Source: Gammaproteobacteria bacterium
GTDB lineage: Bacteria > Pseudomonadota > Gammaproteobacteria > Pseudomonadales > GM7GCV1
Direction of reading: 5' to 3'
DNA length: 9,867 bases
Assembly (NCBI GenBank): GCA_030830945.1
Contig: JAURLY010000296.1
Coordinates: forward strand, 1 to 9,867
Each line of letters starts with the position of its first letter. Position 1 is the stretch's first letter. The position numbers and the translations under genes were made by a program. This document shows, piece by piece, positions 1-5,453 of this stretch. The notes under the pieces are model-generated. The model made no database searches. It saw only the letters and a list, made by a program, of their open reading frames with translations, and was not told the DNA's origin.

Positions 1-578
1 ACCATTTCGCCCCAGTTGCCCTGAGATTTGGATTCACCTTTTAGCGCTTGGGTCAGTTGGATAGCATCCTGACCAATTTTGCTGGCCTGTTTGTGCAGTT
101 CCTGAATTTGGCCTTCTAACCGGCTGCGCCCGGCCACGTCTTCGCGGTGGGTGTCTTCAATGCGCTTGCGAAAACCTTCGATCTCTTTTTTTAGTGGATC
201 GAGGCTGGCATTAAGGGTTTTCTGGCTATCGGATTCAAATTTCTTGCGGCTGTCTTCGTAAAGCCGGTTGGTGAGCACTTCGAAGTCTTTTTGCAATTTG
301 GCCTGGGCGTTTTTCAGCTCTTCGTTAAGCTGTTGGTGGTGTTTGAGCTGTTCTTCGGTCCGGGCTTCGGCCACTTTCAGTTGCGAACTGAGTTCGGATT
401 CCCGGCTGCGCGCTTGCTCCAGTTGGCTTAGGGCATCATCCAATTCGAGCTGGGTAGAGGTGAGGTCTTGCTGGGCGCGCTTATGTGCAACCCTCTGGGT
501 ATACCAGAGAAAGGCAAAGAACAGCTTCGCTGCTGCCAGTAGGCCACCGACAATAAGAAAGATGATTAAAGAGTCCAT
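1..578 (-). CDS. rmuC: DNA recombination protein RmuC, N-terminal part (cut by window edge)
   Basis: Read on the minus strand from ATG at 578, the frame stays open to the window edge and gives 192 residues, against about 475 for E. coli RmuC. Residues about 4-26 are a hydrophobic membrane anchor (LIIFLIVGGLLAAAKLFF). Residues about 35-150 are charged and Gln/Glu-rich, as in a long coiled coil. They are followed by the family's conserved stretch DPLKKEIEGFRKRIEDTHRE, GRSRLEGQI and finally QGNWGEM, which begins the nuclease-like core. RmuC is known as a membrane-anchored coiled-coil protein with a PD-(D/E)XK-like domain that limits recombination at short inverted repeats in E. coli. A GGAAG sequence lies a few bases before the ATG. 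The catalytic region is outside the window, so activity cannot be judged. Confidence is high from the family-specific segment. Confidence 0.93.
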   Translation of the reverse strand, partial: MDSLIIFLIVGGLLAAAKLFFAFLWYTQRVAHKRAQQDLTSTQLELDDALSQLEQARSRESELSSQLKVAEARTEEQLKHHQQLNEELKNAQAKLQKDFEVLTNRLYEDSRKKFESDSQKTLNASLDPLKKEIEGFRKRIEDTHREDVAGRSRLEGQIQELHKQASKIGQDAIQLTQALKGESKSQGNWGEM

Positions 579-686
579 TTAGCTTCCGACTGCGTTCTTG
601 TCGAAAGTCTATGCCATCGGGACGATATACGCCACGGCAATGCGCAAGGTTGCTTTTGGACAGGTTTTTTAGAGGGCTATTACGGT

Positions 687-760
687 AAAAAAAGGGAAAA
701 GCGCCTTCCGGTAACCAATTGAGAAATGGGGAACCCAATCGACGGCTGTTACCGGAAGAC
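687..760 (-). terminator. Long-stem hairpin with T tract after the cyclic-nucleotide-binding gene
   Basis: CTTCCGGTAAC (705-715) and GTTACCGGAAG (748-758) form a perfect 11-bp inverted repeat around a 32-base loop, extendable by two pairs (one wobble). Read on the minus strand, the stem is followed by GCGC, TTTTCCC and seven T (687-693). The element sits about 60 bases past the stop codon of the gene ending at 818 and before rmuC. It therefore most likely ends the cassette transcript. The loop is long for an intrinsic terminator and the T run starts four bases late, so a processed RNA end or another role remains possible. Confidence 0.6.
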
Positions 761-817
761 ATTCCTACTTCTGGGGGGAGAAAAATCCACCAAGGGAAAA
801 TCTTTAATTTTTACTGT

Positions 818-1216
818 TCAGGAAGCTACCGAGATACCAACAGCTCTCAGGCTGGCTTCGTGCGAAAGTTCGCGCTTAATGCGCATTTCTGTTCGCAAAC
901 GTGAAGAAACAACACGCATCATGTCCACAGCAAAATCCGGATCTTTAACTAATTCGCGAAAACGGTCTTCACAGATCACTGCGACGGTGGAATCTTTTAC
1001 GGCGTATGCCGTTGCCGTGCGATCTTTTTGATCGATTAGGGCCATCTCACCGAGCACTTCGTTTTCTCGTGCTGTCGATATGTAGTTACTGCCCAGGCGT
1101 ATTTCGATCTCACCTTCGATAACCGCATACATGTCATAGCCGCGCTCACCCACGGTAAAAATGGTCTCACCGGCTTTGTAACTTCTGTAATTCTTCTCTT
1201 CGCTAAAATCAAACAT
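818..1216 (-). CDS. Stand-alone cyclic-nucleotide-binding domain protein (copy 1)
   Basis: This 132-residue protein consists almost only of a CRP-type cyclic-nucleotide-binding domain. Residues 13-60 carry the glycine-marked beta strands (G16, G23, G26, G35, G42). The phosphate-binding cassette is GEMALIDQKDRTATA at 56-70, with the acidic residue E57 and arginine R66 that contact the cyclic nucleotide in the family. The C-terminal part is helical (FAVDMMRVVSSRLRTEM) with a short Arg/Glu tail. There is no helix-turn-helix or enzymatic domain, so it is not a CRP-like transcription factor. It may act by binding a partner. The ATG at 1216 has GGAG seven bases upstream. It lies 33 bases behind a small membrane-protein gene on the same strand and is paralogous to the gene at 1562-1918. 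Partner and ligand are unknown. Confidence 0.9.
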   Translation of the reverse strand: MFDFSEEKNYRSYKAGETIFTVGERGYDMYAVIEGEIEIRLGSNYISTARENEVLGEMALIDQKDRTATAYAVKDSTVAVICEDRFRELVKDPDFAVDMMRVVSSRLRTEMRIKRELSHEASLRAVGISVAS

Positions 1217-1249
1217 GACTTTTCTCCACCTCTCATCATCAAAGGCGTC

Positions 1250-1363
1250 TTAGAACACCGTACACAACAAAGCGACCCAGACCATCAAGCTAAGAACAAA
1301 CGCGCCAAGACGCATTAACACGATGGAAGACGGGGCTTTTTCGCTGTGAACCATGACTGGCAT
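1250..1363 (-). CDS. Small single-pass membrane protein (37 aa), unrecognised
   Basis: This short frame runs from ATG at 1363 to TAA at 1250-1252. The translation begins MPVMVHSEKAPSS, then has a strongly hydrophobic stretch from about residue 14 to the end (IVLMRLGAFVLSLMVWVALL, then CTVF), interrupted by one Arg. That predicts one membrane helix with a short soluble N-terminus. The sequence AGAGAGG ends eight bases before the ATG, a strong ribosome binding site. The gene ends 33 bases before the cyclic-nucleotide-binding gene at 818-1216, so the two are likely cotranscribed. I recognise no family. A possible role as a membrane anchor or partner for the cyclic-nucleotide-binding proteins is inference from position only. 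An alternative ATG at 1367 lies in another frame, gives 25 non-hydrophobic residues and has poorer spacing. Confidence 0.6.
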   Translation of the reverse strand: MPVMVHSEKAPSSIVLMRLGAFVLSLMVWVALLCTVF

Positions 1364-1426
1364 TCATCACACCTCTCTAATAAAACTGCCTAGATGGTGC
1401 GCCCGGCCACTGTAAGCAGGCAAGAA

Positions 1427-1445
1427 TTGATCAAAGATTGATCAA
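1427..1445. promoter_or_regulatory. Twin TTGATCAA palindromes, possible operator
   Basis: The sequence TTGATCAAAGATTGATCAA holds two copies of the perfect 8-bp palindrome TTGATCAA with an 11-bp period, so both copies face the same side of the helix. It sits about 65 bases upstream of the small membrane-protein start (minus strand) and about 115 bases past the end of the copy-2 gene, where a promoter for the downstream pair would lie. Each copy contains a GATC (Dam) site. The spacing does not fit an FNR box (TTGAT, four bases, ATCAA). The binding protein is unknown. Confidence 0.35.
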
Positions 1446-1561
1446 CCAAAGAGTTAAAAAATGTATGAAATGCCCATGCAGTTTGTGACTTTAGTCCCAA
1501 ACATGGTCAAGTTTGACGAACAGGCAGAGTCAGAAGAGCAGCCGAACGCGGCCGAATTAAC

Positions 1562-1918
1562 TCACCAGAATTCCTTCATTTTGGTCTCAGCACGTAGCCG
1601 ATTGATGAGAACCCGAATAATCTGCAAAGCGAAATCGTGGTCTTCCTTTAGCATTTCGATAAAGCGTTCTTTGGAGATAACCGCCAGGGTTGTGGCTCCC
1701 ATTGCATGAGCGGTTGCACTGCGCGGCTGGCTATCGAGAACCGCCATCTCTCCGAAAAATTCATTTTCGCGCACTGAGGTTACAAATTTCTCACCCACAC
1801 GCATCTCGACTTCGCCAGTAACCACAGCGTACATGAAATCGCCTTCGTCACCCTGTTTGAAGATAACGTCGCCGTTACTGTAATTCTTGAAGTTTTTTTC
1901 CTCTCGGAAGTCAATCAT
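1562..1918 (-). CDS. Stand-alone cyclic-nucleotide-binding domain protein (copy 2)
   Basis: This 118-residue protein is again a lone CRP-type cyclic-nucleotide-binding domain with no DNA-binding or catalytic partner domain. The phosphate-binding cassette is GEMAVLDSQPRSATA at residues 56-70, with E57 and R66 present and the classical PRSA sequence. It aligns with the 818-1216 product without gaps over the first 70 residues, 35 of them identical by hand count, so the two genes are paralogs. It is shorter at the C-terminus, ending MKEFW. The start ATG at 1918 is preceded by GGTAGGAAAAGGG, a purine-rich ribosome binding site. It is divergent from murI, with 155 bases between the two start codons. 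It is probably a cytoplasmic cAMP or cGMP sensor acting through protein contacts (inference). Confidence 0.9.
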   Translation of the reverse strand: MIDFREEKNFKNYSNGDVIFKQGDEGDFMYAVVTGEVEMRVGEKFVTSVRENEFFGEMAVLDSQPRSATAHAMGATTLAVISKERFIEMLKEDHDFALQIIRVLINRLRAETKMKEFW

Positions 1919-1964
1919 GCAGAGACCCTTTTCCTACCTTAAGCTAGATTTGTTAAGACTCACG

Positions 1965-1993
1965 ATAGTACCAGCATATCCCAGCTCTGAAAA
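1965..1993 (-). promoter_or_regulatory. Weak candidate sigma70 promoter for the copy-2 gene
   Basis: On the minus strand TTTTCA (1988-1993) and TACTAT (1965-1970) are separated by exactly 17 bases. Each matches the -35 and -10 consensus at four of six positions. The element lies 47-75 bases before the ATG at 1918, a usual distance. The match is weak and could be chance. I found no convincing plus-strand promoter for murI in the same 155-base region. Confidence 0.22.
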
Positions 1994-2056
1994 AAACTGT
2001 AGCGTCTAATTGATCGATAAAAGCCGTTAATTGCTCTTGCCATCCATAGCCCTTCT

Positions 2057-2073
2057 GGCGAGAATCACTCGCC
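2057..2073 (+). promoter_or_regulatory. Hairpin abutting the murI start codon
   Basis: GGCGAG-AATCA-CTCGCC is a perfect 6-bp inverted repeat with a 5-base loop, GC-rich, ending at the base directly before the murI ATG. It occupies the place of the ribosome binding site, and no Shine-Dalgarno sequence is seen upstream of it. In the mRNA it could limit or gate initiation. The in-frame TAG at 2047 and the lack of other ATG, GTG or TTG codons nearby fix the start at 2074, so the hairpin is not inside the gene. Confidence 0.45.
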
Positions 2074-2907
2074 ATGCAAAGCACACTTGATTCGCCAACT
2101 CTTACTGAAACAAAAAACCGTTCGGCGGCGCGCGCGCTGATTTTTGATTCCGGCGTAGGCGCGCTGAGTGTTTTTGCTGAAATCAACAAGCTACAACCCC
2201 AGCTGGAATGCATTCTGGCACTGGATAACGCCAGATTTCCCTATGGGGTGATGAATGAAAGTGATTTGCTCGAACGGGTGATTCTGGTCGTTGGCAAGCT
2301 CATTGGGCAATATCAGCCCAATCTGTGCGTCATTGCCTGCAATACCGCCAGCACGCTGGTTTTGGACGAGCTACGCAAACGTTATGACATACCTTTCGTG
2401 GGCGTGGTGCCCGCCATTAAACCAGCCGCGGCCAACTCCAAAACCCAAACCATTGGTCTTCTGGCCACCCCCGCTACGGTTAACCGCAGTTACACCAACA
2501 TCCTGATTCAGGATTTTGCCCCCGAATCTGAAATTCTGCGACTGGGAAGTTCGGAACTGGTTTACATGGCCGAGCGCAAATTGCGCGGTGAACCCGTCGA
2601 CCTGGTGCTGCTTGAAGAAATACTCTCCCCTTTTATCGAACACCCAACCCTGGATACCCTGGTGCTGGCCTGCACTCATTTCCCATTGTTACACGAGGAA
2701 ATCCGGCAACTGATGCCAGAGCGCATCGCCATTCTGGATTGTGGTGCAGCGATCGCCCAGCGCGTGCGCTCCCTATTGCCCTTGGTTGAAGATCAGCAAT
2801 TGCGTAACCATCAGTTATTGCTGACCTCGGAAGACATGGATATTGGCGCCATGCGCGCCTATTGCAGTTCGCTGGGCATTAACTCGGCTGAGGTTTTTAA
2901 ATGTTAA
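2074..2907 (+). CDS. murI: Glutamate racemase MurI
   Basis: The 277-residue protein interconverts L- and D-glutamate to supply D-Glu for peptidoglycan precursors in the cytoplasm. The active-site pieces are all present: FDSGVGALSV at 24-33 (the usual GG is GA), DNARFPYG at 51-58, ACNTAS with catalytic C89, VVPAIKPAA, GLLATPATVNRSYT, and ACTHFPLLHEE with catalytic C200. The catalytic Cys pair and following Thr residues fit a working enzyme. A roughly 20-residue N-terminal extension before the first strand resembles the E. coli-type enzyme, whose activity depends on UDP-MurNAc-L-Ala. Whether this one shares that control is inference. ATG 2074 is the only usable start and has a hairpin instead of a clear ribosome binding site. 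The gene overlaps the next by 7 bases, so it is probably cotranscribed with the DNA-repair genes. Confidence 0.95.
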   Translation: MQSTLDSPTLTETKNRSAARALIFDSGVGALSVFAEINKLQPQLECILALDNARFPYGVMNESDLLERVILVVGKLIGQYQPNLCVIACNTASTLVLDELRKRYDIPFVGVVPAIKPAAANSKTQTIGLLATPATVNRSYTNILIQDFAPESEILRLGSSELVYMAERKLRGEPVDLVLLEEILSPFIEHPTLDTLVLACTHFPLLHEEIRQLMPERIAILDCGAAIAQRVRSLLPLVEDQQLRNHQLLLTSEDMDIGAMRAYCSSLGINSAEVFKC

Positions 2908-5453
2908 ATGAGGTTGCTACGTCACCAACCAATTCCGCACCTCTAACTCTCACTCCCAACCTTCCCCTGGCGCAGCAGCTTCGCCGCGCGAGACTTCTAA
3001 AAGCCAATTTAAAAGCCGCTCCCAGCGCCCCTGTGGAGCCACTTCAGCAATGGCTAACTAACCGCATTCAGCCATCACTCCCGCTGGCTACAGACGCTCA
3101 ACAGCAGCTGATTTGGGAACAGATCATCCGGCAGCACCGGGACAAAGACGAACAGTTTCGTCAGCTGAATCCAGCCGTGCTCGCCGGGAGGGCACTGACG
3201 GCCTGGCAAGGCCTGATACGCTGGGAAATCCCATACGAAGAGCTACGCAAGGCAGAGACCGGACAGCTCATCAGCTTTAGCGATTGGGCTCGGGAGTTTG
3301 AAACACATCTACAACGCCTGGGAGTCACCACACTGGATTTGGCGCTGAAAGATCAGCTGGCAGCAGGCGTTGTTGCCAGAGAGCAAATGGTTCATCTCTA
3401 CGCATTTACCGCCCCACCCCCGCCTTTGTGGCAACGCTGGCTGGAATCCAGCTTTGAACGCATCGAAGCACGGGAGTTTGCCGCACTCAATGAACAAGAC
3501 CGCCATGCCGGCATCGCTGCGCTGGATAACCCCCAAAAGGAGCTGGAGGCCGCCCTTGTATGGGCAAATAACAAGCTGGGAAGCAACCCTTACGCCCGAG
3601 TAGCCATTATCGACGCCAATCTGGGCGATAACCTGAAAAGTACCCAACGATTGGCCCGGCAGTATTTTCGGGCAAAGGTACCCACGCATTTTGGACGGGA
3701 GTTGCCCCTATCTAATCAGGGCGCCACTCAAATTGCCCTGGCGCTTCTGGCGCTCAACAAACATGAAATTGATCTTCCATATGCACGAATGCTTGCCCAA
3801 TCAAGACGATGGGGGAATTTTGCGCAGGAATACGATGCCAGGGCCGAGTGGGATCGAAATATATGCGCCCTTAAAGAAAAACAGTTTTCTGTGGTTCGAT
3901 TTGTAGAGGCGATTGGCGATCAAGCGTTACGTGATTATCTGACCCGCCCCTTTGCCGATAAACGGCAAGCCAAGCGTTTGTCTCCTCTGGAGCACGCAGC
4001 CCGTTATCAAGGTCAACTGGATGCCCTTGGGCTATTTGAGGTAAACCCAGCGTTTCATTGGGACAGGTGGCAGCAGGTACTCGATGAATTCAGTGCTTTG
4101 GGCCATGTCACCGGCAAGATAGACGTCGACGAGGCCTTGCGTCTGCTAAATCGCAGCGCCGGCAAACCACGAGCCCAATCCAGCCCTGATGGCACCGGAT
4201 TATATTTTCTCGATACGGTAGAAGCCGCGGCCGATTTCAGTCACATCTGGATTTTGGGAATGAACAGCCAGAACTGGCCGGGCGCACCGCAGCCTAACCC
4301 CCTGCTCCCGGTGTCACTGCAAGCCCGCTACCAAATGCCACATGTAACAGCCAGCCAGGAAGCCCAGCTAGCCAAGCAGTTGATCGAGCGCCTGAAATGC
4401 GCGGCAAAAGAAACCATTTTTAGTTATTCACGCCTGCAAGATGATCTGGAACAAACTCCCTGTGCCCTGATTGCTGACTTGCCCGTATTTGCCCCAGAGC
4501 TTGGCAATAGCCAGAGCTTTGAACAGGTTCAAATGGAATGGGTGGATTGTTCGCTGGCGCCAAAGGTTCCGGAAGAGGAACGGCAAATCAGCGGTTACGA
4601 CGGCAGCGGCTCGGCCTTGTTGCAAACTATGTCGGCCTCACCTTTCGATGCGTTTGCCCAGTGGCGACTAAAAGCCCATCCGCTGGAAGAACCTCAAATT
4701 GGTCTGTCTGCTGCCGACCGCGGGACACTGGTGCATCGCGCGTTGTATCTGGTCTGGCAACAGCTGGGAGACTCCGACAGTCTGCAATCTTCTGACGAAG
4801 AACAGATACACAAGCTCTGTCATGAATCAGCCTGGGAAGTACTCAAACCATTTACAAATCGGTTTGGCCGTAACTACGTGCGTCAGGAAACGGACCGGTT
4901 GGCCCAGTTGGTTTTTGATTGGTTGCAACTCGAACGCGTCCGACCGCCGTTTGTGGTTGAATCTGTGGAAGAGCCATTGCAAGCGCGCATTGGACCACTG
5001 CAATTCAAGATGAAACTGGACCGTCTGGACCGCTTGCCCAATGGAGAGCTGGTTTTAATCGATTACAAAACCGGCATCAGCCTCAGCAGCAAACACTGGT
5101 TGGATATGCCGCCACAGGAACCTCAACTGCCGCTTTATGCTCTCACCGTGGAACAAGCGCCGGATGCCATTTGTTTTGCCCAGGTGCGGCCGGACAAAAT
5201 GCGATTTATCGGCATCGGCCGCGACGCATTGATCGAGGGCGTTACCCCACAGGAAAACTGGGCAGACCTTCTTGAGCAGTGGAAAGGATCTCTGGAAATA
5301 CTGGCACAAGCTTTTGTGGATGGAGATGCGCGGGTTTTTGAAACTCAGGCTGCTTTTGGGCGTGTGGATGCACTTGCCCCACTGCATCGCTTTGCTGAAA
5401 GAGACCAACTGGAAAATTGGCTATCGCAAAATCCGCAGGGAAATCAGTCATGA
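2901..5453 (+). CDS. AddB-like PD-(D/E)XK nuclease (TIGR03623-type probable DNA repair protein)
   Basis: This 850-residue protein resembles the AddB-related family described as probable DNA repair proteins of about 900 residues. The N-terminus has LTPNLPLAQQLRRA (17-30), where AddB carries its helicase-like fold, but I see no Walker A loop, so ATPase activity is unlikely. The C-terminal nuclease domain is intact: GTLVH (608-612), KLDRLDRL with catalytic D707, LIDYKTG with D721 and K723, and QLPLY (742-746). AddB proteins hold an iron-sulfur cluster with four Cys around this domain. Here only one Cys follows the DYK motif and there is no C-x2-C, so the cluster is absent. GAGG lies seven bases before the ATG, within the end of murI. 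The stop overlaps the helicase start (ATGA). It is probably the nuclease or scaffold subunit of a helicase-nuclease with the next gene product. Confidence 0.88.
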   Translation: MLNEVATSPTNSAPLTLTPNLPLAQQLRRARLLKANLKAAPSAPVEPLQQWLTNRIQPSLPLATDAQQQLIWEQIIRQHRDKDEQFRQLNPAVLAGRALTAWQGLIRWEIPYEELRKAETGQLISFSDWAREFETHLQRLGVTTLDLALKDQLAAGVVAREQMVHLYAFTAPPPPLWQRWLESSFERIEAREFAALNEQDRHAGIAALDNPQKELEAALVWANNKLGSNPYARVAIIDANLGDNLKSTQRLARQYFRAKVPTHFGRELPLSNQGATQIALALLALNKHEIDLPYARMLAQSRRWGNFAQEYDARAEWDRNICALKEKQFSVVRFVEAIGDQALRDYLTRPFADKRQAKRLSPLEHAARYQGQLDALGLFEVNPAFHWDRWQQVLDEFSALGHVTGKIDVDEALRLLNRSAGKPRAQSSPDGTGLYFLDTVEAAADFSHIWILGMNSQNWPGAPQPNPLLPVSLQARYQMPHVTASQEAQLAKQLIERLKCAAKETIFSYSRLQDDLEQTPCALIADLPVFAPELGNSQSFEQVQMEWVDCSLAPKVPEEERQISGYDGSGSALLQTMSASPFDAFAQWRLKAHPLEEPQIGLSAADRGTLVHRALYLVWQQLGDSDSLQSSDEEQIHKLCHESAWEVLKPFTNRFGRNYVRQETDRLAQLVFDWLQLERVRPPFVVESVEEPLQARIGPLQFKMKLDRLDRLPNGELVLIDYKTGISLSSKHWLDMPPQEPQLPLYALTVEQAPDAICFAQVRPDKMRFIGIGRDALIEGVTPQENWADLLEQWKGSLEILAQAFVDGDARVFETQAAFGRVDALAPLHRFAERDQLENWLSQNPQGNQS

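Noticed and set aside
1427..1445. FNR/Anr box
   Set aside because: The half sites TTGAT and ATCAA are present, but they overlap within each palindrome or are nine bases apart between copies. The four-base spacing is never met.
1454..1504. 16-residue minus-strand frame starting MFGTKV
   Set aside because: No ribosome binding site, no membrane or motif character, and it lies in the probable promoter region of the small membrane gene.
1461..1709. Plus-strand open frame of 82 codons
   Set aside because: It runs antisense into the copy-2 sensor gene, has no recognisable domain and no clear ribosome binding site.
1919..2073. SOS (LexA) box before the murI-repair operon
   Set aside because: Looked for CTGT-N8-ACAG on both strands. 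Only CTGT without a matching ACAG is found (near 1997), so no SOS control can be claimed.
5417..5449. Upstream ATG as helicase start
   Set aside because: It would add 11 residues (MAIAKSAGKSV) inside the preceding gene. The ATGA overlap start at 5450 has a suitable AGGG upstream and begins just before the conserved RPRQ motif.
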